Origin: a virus
Strand: one strand, 5' to 3'
IMG/VR virus record: IMGVR_UViG_3300030104_000540
Coordinates: 1 to 60,033 of that record
Length of the DNA stretch: 60,033 bases
Shown here: one piece after another, positions 30,098 through 39,704 of the stretch
How positions within the stretch are numbered: position 1 is the first letter of the stretch
Layout: each line of letters begins with the position of its first letter
Program-made: the position numbers and the translations under genes
The notes under the pieces: generated by a model
What the model was told of the DNA's origin: nothing
Seen by the model: the letters and a program-made list of their open reading frames with translations, nothing else
Database searches by the model: none

Positions 30098-31783
30098 TTA
30101 ATTTCCTCTAGGTATTGGTGCTATATTTAAATAATCACCTACAATTGAACCACCTATTGGGCTAGTAAATAAGTCTACTATGAAACCACCAATAGATGCA
30201 CTAGCTTCTGCATCTAAATCTAAGTGAGCTAACTCTGTTTGTAACTTTGCATCTATCTCAGCTAATGAAAGTTCATGCAATCTATCTTTACCACTTTCCC
30301 CAGTAGTCCATGCCCATTCCATAAGATCACCCATATGTTGCCACATGTTTGCATATGCTGTATTAGAAATATCTAATAATGCTTTTGCATTAAATTCATT
30401 TGAATAGTTTTGTGCTGCAGTATCTGTTGTAGCTATTTGCTGTTTCCATTTAGCATTAAATTGTTCTATAACTAATTTATTTGAAGCATTAAATTGTTCT
30501 CTTGCATCCTCTAATTGTTGATTAAATTTAGCCATAGCATTTGCTTCACCTGAATTAAACTGTTCCATAGCATTTACTTGAGAAGCATTAAACTGCGATA
30601 TATTACTTGCAAGACTAGCCATAAATTGATCTGCCTGTTGTTTTGACTGAGCATTAAATTGTTTAGCTGCGTTGTCGGCAGCCTGATCTGACAACATAAA
30701 ATTTTGTTGTGCTTGAGTATTAAATATCTCTGTCTGCTGTCTGTTGTTCATGTTTGCTAAGCCTACTTGCAAAAATGTCTTAGCATTTTCAACTACAGCC
30801 TGTTGTCTATTACTTAAATTAGCCATGTTAAGTGATGACAGAGCTGCGGCTTTTGCAAGTGTAGCTTGTTGTGCGTTTGTTGCATTAGCTAAACCATACT
30901 GTGCAAATGTATTTGCATCTTGTTTTGCTATAGGTAATTGTGACTCTAGTATTGCATTAAATACTGCACCACTAGCCATACTACTAGCACCTAATCCACG
31001 AGCTGCCATAGCTGACATTGCTGATCTTACTGCCGCTGTAGCGTAGGATGGTATCTGTCCATCTTCAGCTTGAGCACTTAACTTTTCTAACTGACCCATA
31101 ACAGTTGCTTCTTTAGCTACTTGTGCCTGTCCTGCTATAAGTGCATCAGCATATGCTTTCTTTTCTTCATCAGACATCGTGCCTTGAGCAGCTTTAATTT
31201 TCATTTCTTCAGTCACAGTCATTTGTTCTGCTTCTGCTTTAGGTGCGTCACCTACTTTTGTTGGATCATAAGTTTCTGGCTCTACTTCTCTTGGATCGTC
31301 TGCTGTTTTAGCTTTACCTTCTTTAGTGTCTACAGGTGGTTTATCTTCATCTACTTGACCTTTAGTTGGATCAACTATTTGGTCATCTTTTTCCTCTATC
31401 TTTTTAGGTTGTAATGTAGTACCTTCAGGTGCATCAGGTGTTTTAATGTTTCCTATTGTGTCATCAAAAATATTACCTTGTGTTTGTGGTTGAGAAGGTG
31501 TTGTTCCATCCCCAATAGTTCCACCTTCAATGCCACCTTCTTCTAAATCTTTTTTTAATTGTTCAGGGGTTTTATCTCCTACTAAAGCACCACCCTCTTG
31601 CATCTTTTTAACTACACCACCTTCAGCCATTTGCATAGCCTTTGCATTATAGTTTCGCATCATATTACTCTTCTCAGGGTTAGCCATTAAGAAGTTTTCA
31701 AACTGATTCATGTCACCCATATGACCCATTGAACGTGCAATACGTTGCATCGCTTCGGGTTTAAATGCTTTAAAAGTTGCCAT
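30098..31783 (-). CDS. Internal virion protein with an 11-residue (hendecad) repeat array, 561 aa
   Basis: A Gly/Lys/Pro/Thr-rich disordered half (residues about 50-190, with MAEGGVVKKMQEGG near the start) is followed by an Ala/Gln/Asn-rich helical half. In the latter, units beginning QFN or KFN recur at exactly 11-residue spacing seven times (QFNAQSKQQAD, QFMASLASNIS, QFNASQVNAME, QFNSGEANAMA, KFNQQLEDARE, QFNASNKLVIE, QFNAKWKQQIA), with fainter units before. Hendecads form right-handed coiled coils. Together with its place, this suggests an ejection-conduit protein. Confidence 0.7.
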   Translation of the reverse strand: MATFKAFKPEAMQRIARSMGHMGDMNQFENFLMANPEKSNMMRNYNAKAMQMAEGGVVKKMQEGGALVGDKTPEQLKKDLEEGGIEGGTIGDGTTPSQPQTQGNIFDDTIGNIKTPDAPEGTTLQPKKIEEKDDQIVDPTKGQVDEDKPPVDTKEGKAKTADDPREVEPETYDPTKVGDAPKAEAEQMTVTEEMKIKAAQGTMSDEEKKAYADALIAGQAQVAKEATVMGQLEKLSAQAEDGQIPSYATAAVRSAMSAMAARGLGASSMASGAVFNAILESQLPIAKQDANTFAQYGLANATNAQQATLAKAAALSSLNMANLSNRQQAVVENAKTFLQVGLANMNNRQQTEIFNTQAQQNFMLSDQAADNAAKQFNAQSKQQADQFMASLASNISQFNASQVNAMEQFNSGEANAMAKFNQQLEDAREQFNASNKLVIEQFNAKWKQQIATTDTAAQNYSNEFNAKALLDISNTAYANMWQHMGDLMEWAWTTGESGKDRLHELSLAEIDAKLQTELAHLDLDAEASASIGGFIVDLFTSPIGGSIVGDYLNIAPIPRGN

Positions 31784-31785
31784 AA

Positions 31786-32016
31786 TTATTTACCTATTAA
31801 TATCTTATCTAATTTATCTTCTAATCTTTGAAGTGCATCCATTACTACATGCATATCTTCCTTAACGTCATCACGCTTTGCGTATTCTTCTCTTGTTTTA
31901 TTTAACAGTATGTCAAGTCTTTTTATCTCCATAAACATACCACGAAAGACCCATATAGCAGGAGCTATTACTACTGTAAGTATTCCATTCCAAAATAGTA
32001 TAGGGTTTATTTCCAT
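31786..32016 (-). CDS. Membrane-anchored coiled-coil protein, 76 aa
   Basis: One N-terminal membrane span (ILFWNGILTVVIAPAIWVF) followed by a coiled coil (IKRLDILLNKTREEYAKRDD, then MDALQRLEDKLDKILIG). The N-in, periplasmic-coil plan fits an i-spanin or a phage hemolysin-like (XhlA-type) protein. It is close to tail genes rather than to lysozyme. A similar layout is found at 54835-55083. Confidence 0.55.
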   Translation of the reverse strand: MEINPILFWNGILTVVIAPAIWVFRGMFMEIKRLDILLNKTREEYAKRDDVKEDMHVVMDALQRLEDKLDKILIGK

Positions 32017-32024
32017 AGTTTATC

Positions 32025-32774
32025 CTACATTAAAGAATAATTGTTTCCTGCATTACCACCAATATTGCTTGCATCAGCGTTACAGTTTGTTCTAAAATAA
32101 ATAGATATATTATCACCAGCACCACCAGAAGTGCCTGAAGTCATAGATACAGTAACAGTTGTACTTGCTGTTAATACTGGAGTCAACACCTGAGTTGTTC
32201 CACTTCCCATAGATTGATTTGTTACTCCACCAGAAGAAACACCACTTCCAGTAAAATTTAAAGTAGCACCTGCTCCACCCGGACCACTAACTACTGCATG
32301 TAAATAATATTCACCTGCTACATTAACAGTAAAAGGAATTGAAAAAGAACAAGTCTGTCCTGCAAGACTCCATCTGTTAACAAAAAGTAACTGAGCTTGA
32401 TTAGCTACCCCTGCAATACCGGCATAGTTAACATTATATCCAGACCTATACCAATAGTCGCTATTCGTTTTTACACCTACCCACTGTCTATCACCGGTGT
32501 CTCCACTTTCAGTAATACCACTAGCATCTACGGTTACTGCCGCATTTGTCACTAATTTTCTACCACCACGAAAATCTGTTAAACTAATTGATCCACTTGT
32601 GGGAACATTAGAGTTTGCATTAGCGGCATTAGTCGTTTGTGTTCCACTATTGTATGACGTAGGATTTGGAACAAAAGAACCACCCTTATATAACGCTGTC
32701 AAATTATTACTGCTTGATCCGTAATAATCTCTTACAGTAGTTAAATTTACAGAACCACTACTTGCTAGGGGCAT
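32025..32774 (-). CDS. Tail tip or fibre-associated beta protein, 249 aa
   Basis: Starts MPLASSGSVNLTTVRDYYG and includes SGSISLTDFRGGRKL, both commonly seen in phage tail-tip proteins. The rest is Gly/Ser/Thr/Asn-rich with predicted beta strands (CSFSIPFTVNVAGEYYLHAV, then TLNFTGSGVSSGG). It probably decorates the tail fibre and touches the receptor. It overlaps the S74 fibre gene by 17 bases. Confidence 0.6.
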   Translation of the reverse strand: MPLASSGSVNLTTVRDYYGSSSNNLTALYKGGSFVPNPTSYNSGTQTTNAANANSNVPTSGSISLTDFRGGRKLVTNAAVTVDASGITESGDTGDRQWVGVKTNSDYWYRSGYNVNYAGIAGVANQAQLLFVNRWSLAGQTCSFSIPFTVNVAGEYYLHAVVSGPGGAGATLNFTGSGVSSGGVTNQSMGSGTTQVLTPVLTASTTVTVSMTSGTSGGAGDNISIYFRTNCNADASNIGGNAGNNYSLM

Positions 32775-34734
32775 GACACTTACATCCTTGTTTATGTGTA
32801 TCTATCTCTGTTTTTAATTCTTTTATTGCTTCTATAAGAACGCCAACCATGTTACCATATGCTACAGATTTGTATTCATTATCTACAACAACCTCTGGTA
32901 AAACCTTTTCTACCTCTTGTGCAATTACACCTGTGCCTTTTTCAGCTTGCATTGTATAAGTTACACCACGCATATTCATAACTTTGTCTAAAGCATTATC
33001 TATTGTTTGTATGTCAGACTTTAGTCTTTCATCTGATGTGGCTGTAACCTCTGCACCTTGTATTGTACCTGAAGCTGTAATGTCTGTAACAGAAGTAATA
33101 GTACCACCAATTGAAAGAGTAGTACCATTGTAGGTTAAATTAGCTTCACCTTCTAATTCATTAGCAGTACCACTTCCTGTTATAATTCGGTTGTCAGCGT
33201 TGTTATTGATGGTTGTTTGTGTTGCTGATGCAAAACCTAAATTACCAGATGCATCCGTCTTTAAAAATTGTCCTGCACTTCCGTCACTAGCAGGTAAAGT
33301 AAACTCTGTATCACTTGCTGTCTTTTTTAACTTACCTATTAATGTTGTACCTGTAACTGTTGTAGCACCTGATACATTACCTGTTAAGTCGCCTGTTACG
33401 TTACCTTCAACATTAGCTACAATTGTACCTGCCGTACCTGAAAATACTTCTGAAGTATTAGTTGCGTCAGGTATAAAAGTAAACTTACCTGCACTATCAT
33501 CAAATCCAAAAAAACCAATCTTTGCTGTAGAACCTGTGTGGTATCTAAATTCTATACCTCTGTCTTTATTGTCATCACTTCCGGGTGCAGTATCTCCACC
33601 TAATGTAAATATAGGATCATCTATTGTAACAGTTGTACTGTTAACAGTAGTTGTTGTACCATTTACAATTAAGTCAGCACCTACAGTAAGATTGCCTGAC
33701 GTTTCAATACCTGCAGCAGTCGTAGTTATTCTTGCAGTATTGTCGTGGTAAATAATAGAAGCACCATCTGCTGTAAAAGATGCCATAGGTTCATCGCCTG
33801 AGTATTTCTTTAGGGTAATGGCACTACCTCTAATTATTAATCCACCTGCATCGGCATCATCAATATATGAGTTACTACCATCGTGGTATATTTGTAGATC
33901 GCTACCTGCACCAAACATTAACTTATCACTATCTTCAAAACGTAGTCCTGTGTCAGCTACATGTGTTACTGTTACATCGTTGTCTGTACCAAAACCTAAC
34001 ACAGCACCATCGCTGTCTAATTTAAGATCATTACTAACTGTAACTGCTGTTGACGCATTAAGATCAATAGTAGCTTCACCATCAATCGTTAACACACCAT
34101 CTGATGATTGATGCACAAAACTTGTAGCGTCACCAAATGTTAATTTGTTTGTACTGTTAAGAGTCAAACCTGTTCCATCTGTATGTGTTAAAGTTGTATC
34201 TGTATCAGCACCAAAACCTAATATTGCTGAGTCAGAAGCTAATGTTAAATCATCTCCAACTACTAAGTCAGTTGAAATATCTACTTTGGTACTTGCATCA
34301 ATGTCAACTGTTGGTGCAGTTATTTGTATTGTAGTATCAGCGTCAATATCTAGTTGTCCATCTGTTGATGAGTTTATAAATATTGCATCGTCTCTAAACT
34401 GTATTTTTTTATCCGTAGCTACAAGTATGTCTCTACCTAGCCCATCAATATAAGCTATACCATCTATGTAAATATCTTTAAACTCTAAAGAATCCGTACC
34501 TATATCTAATGTGCCAGTTGTTTTTGGTGTAACAAGAGAAGCTGAAACTACAAGGTCTTGAGCAGGACCTATTTTAGTTATAGCTCCACCATTCTCTGAT
34601 GTACCATCGTGTGTATGTCCTGACGTTCCAAAAGCCGTGGCTATTGCATCAAACTCTCCATCAAAATCTGAAGCGTTGATAATATTACCATCAGCTATAT
34701 TGTTTGTCGTATCTGTTCTTGAGTAACCTGCCAT
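32758..34734 (-). CDS. Tail fibre/spike with S74 intramolecular chaperone domain
   Basis: 658 aa. An N-terminal GHTHDGTSENGG motif (DGTSENG) is followed by repetitive beta-helix-like sequence with GADTDTTLTHTDGTGLTLN units (about residues 90-330). The C-terminus, about residues 568-650, is a peptidase S74 / endosialidase chaperone: SDERLKSDIQTIDNALDKVM, GVIAQEVEKVLPEVV and SVAYGNMVGVLIEAIKEL. The conserved Ser before DERLK is the autocleavage site. The domain helps the trimer fold and is then removed. It would bind the host surface. Confidence 0.85.
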   Translation of the reverse strand: MAGYSRTDTTNNIADGNIINASDFDGEFDAIATAFGTSGHTHDGTSENGGAITKIGPAQDLVVSASLVTPKTTGTLDIGTDSLEFKDIYIDGIAYIDGLGRDILVATDKKIQFRDDAIFINSSTDGQLDIDADTTIQITAPTVDIDASTKVDISTDLVVGDDLTLASDSAILGFGADTDTTLTHTDGTGLTLNSTNKLTFGDATSFVHQSSDGVLTIDGEATIDLNASTAVTVSNDLKLDSDGAVLGFGTDNDVTVTHVADTGLRFEDSDKLMFGAGSDLQIYHDGSNSYIDDADAGGLIIRGSAITLKKYSGDEPMASFTADGASIIYHDNTARITTTAAGIETSGNLTVGADLIVNGTTTTVNSTTVTIDDPIFTLGGDTAPGSDDNKDRGIEFRYHTGSTAKIGFFGFDDSAGKFTFIPDATNTSEVFSGTAGTIVANVEGNVTGDLTGNVSGATTVTGTTLIGKLKKTASDTEFTLPASDGSAGQFLKTDASGNLGFASATQTTINNNADNRIITGSGTANELEGEANLTYNGTTLSIGGTITSVTDITASGTIQGAEVTATSDERLKSDIQTIDNALDKVMNMRGVTYTMQAEKGTGVIAQEVEKVLPEVVVDNEYKSVAYGNMVGVLIEAIKELKTEIDTHKQGCKCHAPSK

Positions 34735-34742
34735 AATAAATC

Positions 34743-36998
34743 CTATGAATGTGTATGTTCTGCATATTCTAATGTTACAGCATCTAATGAGTATGGAGCA
34801 TCTGTAGACTCTGACTCAAACTGTAGTGATGCTGTAAATCCTGATCCTGTAGTTTGTTCTTCAAATATACTTTTTAAACTTTCTCCACCATATGTTGAAG
34901 CTCCTACAGAGTTCACAGTTTTAAATGATACTTTTGTGTTGTCATCTAAACTAGAAGGTGTTGCAGGACTAAAAGTTAAATTACCTGCATTGCTTGTTAT
35001 AGAGGGTGTAGATGATAGTGTAAATACTGTGTGTACAAAACTAGCACCTGACCCTGTTCCTTGACCTGCAATTATAAATGTATCACCTGCAATTAAATCT
35101 GATGTAGATAAATTATCTACTGCAATAGTAGTAACACCTGAACTATAATCACTGCCATTATTTACTAACCCACCATGAGCAAACTGTACATTACCATATA
35201 GAGCCTGTACACTTGCAACTGATGTATTAGATAATGTTTTAGTTGCAGGTTGTATTATAGATGAATCAGAAAAATCATACTTTAAAGAAAAGTTAGAATT
35301 AAAACTACCCTGTGGGTCTGTAAATAAAAACATCTTATAAAAAGATTTTCTAACCCTAGGGTCAGTAATAGGAAAAAAAGGTGTAGCAAATGTAGATATT
35401 ATATTAGCACCATCAAAACTATTACCGTCTTCCATTCTATATACGTATCCATCTGTATGTGCAAACACAATTAATTCAGATGTACCATTGTAATTACTGT
35501 CTGCTACAAACGCTCTTATACCTCTAAGTTCACCCCAAGCTAAACCTTCTTGTAATTGTGTAGCCAACAAACCTTGTGAAGAAGTTGCAGTAATACTACG
35601 ATTAAAACCCAATATTCTGTATTGACTTTTTTCTCTAATAACTACACTTGCAAATGATGTATTTCTATTTACAAAGTTTGTTACTTCATCCTGTATTTGT
35701 TTAGAAGTAACAGCTAAACCAAAGTCACCTATCTTATCTGTAGCACTTAATGATCTTATACCATCAGGTCCTAAGAATAAAATGTCACCACCTATTTCTT
35801 GTATTGTGTCAGTTGCTACACACCCAATATCCATTGTAATAGGTTGTAATTGAAAGTCAGCTTCTGATGAACCTACAAGTCTTTGTATTCTTCTTTCACT
35901 AAATATAATTAGCTGTTCTCTAAATACAACAATGCCTGTAATTACATCGCCAACATTTATTGTACCTGCACCTGATGCTGCTGTAAAATCATCTGCTGTA
36001 AATAATGCAGTATACACTATATTAGAACCTTTTGCAAACATTATATGATTTTTAAAGTTTGCTACGTGGGTTGCTCCAATAACGTCTGAAGGTGCATTGT
36101 CTATTGATGTAAAGGTTGCTCCATCAAAAGTAAAAGGTTTGTTTATTTCATCTACACCAACTAAAGTTTCCGTGCCATTAAAATTAAAACTAGCAAATCT
36201 ATGCTTTGACATTAACGATCTATCAGATGATAGAAACGTAACTGCTGCATCGTCACTAGGAGAACTAGCAAGAGCAGGGTTTATATTTATTGTTGACCCA
36301 CCTGACGATACAGTTGCGTCTGCTGTTACTGTATAAACCTTTGCTATACCTGCTACTGTAAACGTGTCACCTGCTTGAGGTGCGGCAGTTAATCCATCTA
36401 TGGCTAATGTACTTCCTGTTTGTGACCCACCATTTACTAATACTGTTCCGTACACAGGTACATTTATTCTAGTCCAATTAGATGCAGAACCTGCTGACCT
36501 AAATAAGTTACCACCTCTTGCTACAACTGCTGTATCTTCAAAAGATGCTACACCTTCTATGTCTCCTGAACCTGTTACAAAAGTAACAGCAACTTGATCT
36601 GTTGCATTTGCTGCTAGATTAGGACTAAAACCTACTGTAACTCTTTTGTTTGCTGTTAAGTCTGTTGCATCTACAGAAGACACAGTATAAACTGTTGCAT
36701 TACCTGCCACTGTAAATGTGTCACCCACACTAGGAGACGAAAACATATTTGCTAAAACTATACTACTACCACCTGATGATACTGTTGTAGATACTTTAGG
36801 TTCACCATAAGGTGGCACTTGATTATCATCAAATTTTTGAAAACCTTCTATCCTTCTAAACCCACCTTGCACAGATGGTTCAAAGTTATTCAACACCCTA
36901 GCTGTGTTAGGTTGTCGTATACCATGCTGTAGTGGAGATAGATTAGATATTAATCCACCTTTAAATTCTAGAGGATATGTTTTCCATGTAGTAGGCAT
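34743..36998 (-). CDS. Tail tube nozzle protein (T7 gp12-like role), 751 aa
   Basis: Starts MPTTWKTYPLEFKGGLISNL and RRIEGFQKFD, the usual opening of podovirus tail tubular protein B-like proteins. It has beta-propeller-type strands (MFSSPSVGDTFTVAGNATVY repeated near 225-240, with TVSSGGS spacers, and GDILFLGPDGIRSLS). Position next to the putative adaptor gene supports a nozzle at the tail tip. Repeated AGDTFTVAG-x-x-x-VYTV segments indicate internally duplicated beta domains. Confidence 0.7.
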   Translation of the reverse strand: MPTTWKTYPLEFKGGLISNLSPLQHGIRQPNTARVLNNFEPSVQGGFRRIEGFQKFDDNQVPPYGEPKVSTTVSSGGSSIVLANMFSSPSVGDTFTVAGNATVYTVSSVDATDLTANKRVTVGFSPNLAANATDQVAVTFVTGSGDIEGVASFEDTAVVARGGNLFRSAGSASNWTRINVPVYGTVLVNGGSQTGSTLAIDGLTAAPQAGDTFTVAGIAKVYTVTADATVSSGGSTININPALASSPSDDAAVTFLSSDRSLMSKHRFASFNFNGTETLVGVDEINKPFTFDGATFTSIDNAPSDVIGATHVANFKNHIMFAKGSNIVYTALFTADDFTAASGAGTINVGDVITGIVVFREQLIIFSERRIQRLVGSSEADFQLQPITMDIGCVATDTIQEIGGDILFLGPDGIRSLSATDKIGDFGLAVTSKQIQDEVTNFVNRNTSFASVVIREKSQYRILGFNRSITATSSQGLLATQLQEGLAWGELRGIRAFVADSNYNGTSELIVFAHTDGYVYRMEDGNSFDGANIISTFATPFFPITDPRVRKSFYKMFLFTDPQGSFNSNFSLKYDFSDSSIIQPATKTLSNTSVASVQALYGNVQFAHGGLVNNGSDYSSGVTTIAVDNLSTSDLIAGDTFIIAGQGTGSGASFVHTVFTLSSTPSITSNAGNLTFSPATPSSLDDNTKVSFKTVNSVGASTYGGESLKSIFEEQTTGSGFTASLQFESESTDAPYSLDAVTLEYAEHTHS

Positions 36999-37751
36999 TT
37001 ATAGTGAATCCAGTGATGAACCTGCGTTTGTTAAAGATGTTCCAACTCTACCTCTACCACCTGCAACAGGTGTCATGTAAGACCTAACATAAATATAGTT
37101 ATTATTTATTAGAAGTGAACGCATGTGTTTAATACCTTCATCAAACTTTTCTTTTGCTACAACAGCATCTTGTGTATTACCTCTAAATAAATATGCATAG
37201 TGCATTGCACCATCAACTATGATATGTTTAAATCTTTCAGGTACATTTGGTACATCATTGTGGTTCTCTAATTCTACAGCTATTCTGTAGTATTCATAAA
37301 CTAATTCATATGCCTTGTCAGGCAAGGGTTGTAGTATATATTCTAAAGACGGAGCGTATATAATAAATCTCGGAACTCCTTTTACAGGATCAGATTTATA
37401 TTCTTGATCAACATACTTTTCTAGGTATTCATTATATGCTAACTCTTTTAGTTTCATAGTTTGATTACCTAGTGTAGTGTTTTCTTTTATTCTAAAACTT
37501 CTAAAGTTAATTGTCTTTGCATCATCAGGAAATGGATATCTTGCTGTACTTGCTGTCAATGTATCTTCTTGAAGCACATGGTTATAGGGCCATTCATATT
37601 CTGATTGATTCATATATCTTATTGAAGCATTGACTGCATCTTTAGCTAAGTTATAAAAACCTGATGCAGTAGAAAAGTTAGTAGATGTTAACTCTACTTC
37701 ATTTAATCTTCTGTTTACATCATTTACAATTGATAAAAAATTATATGCCAT
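36999..37751 (-). CDS. Head-tail adaptor (T7 gp11-like role), 250 aa
   Basis: Helix-rich with FLSIVNDVNRRLNEVELTST, SIRYMNQSEYEWPYNHVLQE and a later ELVYEYYRIAVELENHNDVP that resemble tail tubular protein A/adaptor proteins of short-tailed phages. It lies immediately before the nozzle gene, which is the typical order. It would connect portal and nozzle. Stop and start overlap with the upstream gene. Confidence 0.68.
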   Translation of the reverse strand: MAYNFLSIVNDVNRRLNEVELTSTNFSTASGFYNLAKDAVNASIRYMNQSEYEWPYNHVLQEDTLTASTARYPFPDDAKTINFRSFRIKENTTLGNQTMKLKELAYNEYLEKYVDQEYKSDPVKGVPRFIIYAPSLEYILQPLPDKAYELVYEYYRIAVELENHNDVPNVPERFKHIIVDGAMHYAYLFRGNTQDAVVAKEKFDEGIKHMRSLLINNNYIYVRSYMTPVAGGRGRVGTSLTNAGSSLDSL

Positions 37752-38098
37752 TACTTATCTCTCACAGCTAGTTTAACACTTCTCTTTGCTGTACTTCCTG
37801 TACTATCAGTCATTGAACAAAAAAATGTGTACTCTCTATTTGCAGTACCACCTGCAATATTTATTGTTGCAACAGTTGTTGTGTTTGTTTGGGATATATT
37901 TTGTATGGTATCAGAAGTCGCACTACTAGATGCAGTGGCAAGAGTTTGTCCACTAGCTAGTGTAGTTTCAGTTCCATACTCAGTTGATTTTACAGACCAT
38001 GCAACACTACTTATAGTTGCTGTTCCTAAAAACCTAGACCAATCTACACTATAATCTAACTGTTCATCAGGGTCTTTAATGGGCCATCTGAATGACAT
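37751..38098 (-). CDS. Ig-like structural protein, 115 aa
   Basis: Starts MSFRWPIKDPDEQLDYSVDW, a pattern found in podovirus tail genes, then Thr/Ser-rich beta strands ending GTANREYTFFCSMTDSTGST and KLAVRDK, an Ig or fibronectin-like strand pattern. Probably a head or tail decoration. No specific family. Confidence 0.55.
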   Translation of the reverse strand: MSFRWPIKDPDEQLDYSVDWSRFLGTATISSVAWSVKSTEYGTETTLASGQTLATASSSATSDTIQNISQTNTTTVATINIAGGTANREYTFFCSMTDSTGSTAKRSVKLAVRDK

Positions 38099-38112
38099 TT
38101 AATCTAACTCCT

Positions 38113-38598
38113 CTATGCTGCTATTTTTATTGTTCTATCATCTGTTGATGATTGTCTTGCTACAAATGTTAATCTTATTTCCTCTTTTACATTTACTGTT
38201 CTTTCATCTGCTGTACTTTGTGCTTTAACATATACAACTCTTGATATAGCAAATTGATCTTTAACTGCACCAAAATCAAACTGAACACCTGTAGCAGTAA
38301 TTGTTCCTGCTGTAAACGTACCAACAGCACTAGCTAATGTTATGTCAGCATTTGCTGTTAGTGTAGGTGTTCCTATAGAACCTGTAGTTACTACACCTGT
38401 AGGTACTACAGCAACAACAGTTGTTACTGTTCCAATAGAAAGTGTTGCACCTACACCTGTTATGTTCTGAGCAGCTGATGATGCTACTACTGTAACTGTG
38501 CCTACTGCCGTTGTTCCTTGTACACCTACAGCAAAAGCTGTTGCACCTCCTGCTGCTCCAAAGGGTGCTTGAGAAAAAGATACAGATGAAAATGACAT
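38113..38598 (-). CDS. Val/Thr/Ala-rich structural protein, 161 aa
   Basis: Repeated beta segments of the form GVGATLSIGTVTTV and VGTFTAGTITATGVQFD lead to a C-terminus that resembles phage neck or tail proteins (RVVYVKAQSTADERTVNV, then RQSSTDDRTIKIAA). The repeats TADERTV and STDDRTI suggest internal duplication. Likely a virion surface protein. Confidence 0.55.
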   Translation of the reverse strand: MSFSSVSFSQAPFGAAGGATAFAVGVQGTTAVGTVTVVASSAAQNITGVGATLSIGTVTTVVAVVPTGVVTTGSIGTPTLTANADITLASAVGTFTAGTITATGVQFDFGAVKDQFAISRVVYVKAQSTADERTVNVKEEIRLTFVARQSSTDDRTIKIAA

Positions 38599-38600
38599 AG

Positions 38601-38897
38601 TTAACCTTTAGGGTATTTATCTTTTACTGCCTTAATAGTTGTTTTCCAACCATCAATTCCATTGTGGTATAAATCATCTAACTGATCTTTGATAGACGGA
38701 TAAGCCACTTCTCTATCTCTTTGATATTTGTTATTATCATAAATAGTTTGAAGCTCTGCTTGTTTGTCTGTAATTTGTTTTGTTGTTATATTAGTTGGAT
38801 TATCATCATGCCAAGTAATTTTATTTATGTCTTCATCATTTACACTGACTTGTGCATCTGATTTTATTGCTAAAATTGAATTTAAAATATCTGTCAT
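38601..38897 (-). CDS. Small tail-region protein, 98 aa
   Basis: YQRDREVAYPSIKDQLDDLYHNGIDGWKTTIKAVKDKYPKG at the C-terminus (read in two parts: YQRDREVAYPSIKDQ and DLYHNGIDGW) is common in phage tail modules, often next to the tail-fibre assembly genes. It probably serves as an assembly factor. It overlaps the next upstream gene by 4 bases. Confidence 0.6.
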   Translation of the reverse strand: MTDILNSILAIKSDAQVSVNDEDINKITWHDDNPTNITTKQITDKQAELQTIYDNNKYQRDREVAYPSIKDQLDDLYHNGIDGWKTTIKAVKDKYPKG

Positions 38898-39412
38898 CCT
38901 GCTATCTCCATTACTGTAATTGATGATGTATGTCTTGACGCATTGTCATTGTCTGTATCATAAAGAGTTAGTCCTACATACAGTGTCGTTGCTCTAATTT
39001 TTGCTTGAAGTTTATATGTTTGTTCAGAAGTAGAACTTGGTGAATCTAAAAATATAGATGTTCCTATGCCACCACTATATACACCATTATTGCTACCACT
39101 GCCATACAATCCTGTTGCAGTAAATCTTTGTCTACTACCAGCAGCATCACCTCTAAATATTTCAGTTGAACCTCTTAGCAAAGTAAAACCACCACCAGCA
39201 TCTCCCATTGTAATTGGACAATGAACTAATACTAAAACTTTGTTTGAAGTTGATGAAGGAGTAATATTTACAGTCATTCCTGTAATGTCAACAAAAGATG
39301 TGCTTGTAGTTGAGAACGTATCTTTTTTAACAGTTTGCACGGCTTGAATAACAGAACCAGTAGGTCTGGCTTTAGTTCCTAAAAGATTTGCTAAATTTCT
39401 TGCGTTACCCAT
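38894..39412 (-). CDS. Receptor-binding tip-like beta protein, 172 aa
   Basis: An N-terminal anchor (GNARNLANLLGTKARPTGSV) is followed by a jelly-roll-like domain with STSFVDITGMTVNITPSSTS and a C-terminal SSITVMEIAG. The same domain ends the 40546 product (WADITGLTVNITPIATS and SITVMEIKA), so these are paralogous tip domains. Such duplicated tips commonly carry host-range variation. Confidence 0.65.
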   Translation of the reverse strand: MGNARNLANLLGTKARPTGSVIQAVQTVKKDTFSTTSTSFVDITGMTVNITPSSTSNKVLVLVHCPITMGDAGGGFTLLRGSTEIFRGDAAGSRQRFTATGLYGSGSNNGVYSGGIGTSIFLDSPSSTSEQTYKLQAKIRATTLYVGLTLYDTDNDNASRHTSSITVMEIAG

Positions 39413-39422
39413 ATTTTATTCC

Positions 39423-39704
39423 TTAACTCGGTTTCGTTGGAAAGGTTACGTTATCCAAATCCGATGCTTTAGTAATGTCTCTAAGCTCTTGTCTGTATTT
39501 TCGCCATGCAGTTGCATCACCACCACTATCTGTAAGTATATTTATTTTATAGTCTGCTTCTTCTAATAATGGTTTTCTAGTATCTCTTAAATTATCTTTT
39601 TTACGCTCGGTAGCACCATCAGCCCAAGTCTTTTCTTCAGCTTCTCTTGCTTTAACTTCGTCTGAAGTCATTTCTACTATTAAGTTATTAACCATTTTTT
39701 TCAT
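39423..39704 (-). CDS. Tail assembly chaperone-like protein (Phage_tail_APC type), 93 aa
   Basis: RKPLLEEADYKINILTDSGG and WRKYRQELRDITKASDL then VTFPTKPS fit the phage tail-assembly chaperone pattern (a helix with LLxxxD, WxxYRxxLRD, FPxxP). It lies within the fibre genes, where chaperones for fibre assembly occur. Confidence 0.68.
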   Translation of the reverse strand: MKKMVNNLIVEMTSDEVKAREAEEKTWADGATERKKDNLRDTRKPLLEEADYKINILTDSGGDATAWRKYRQELRDITKASDLDNVTFPTKPS

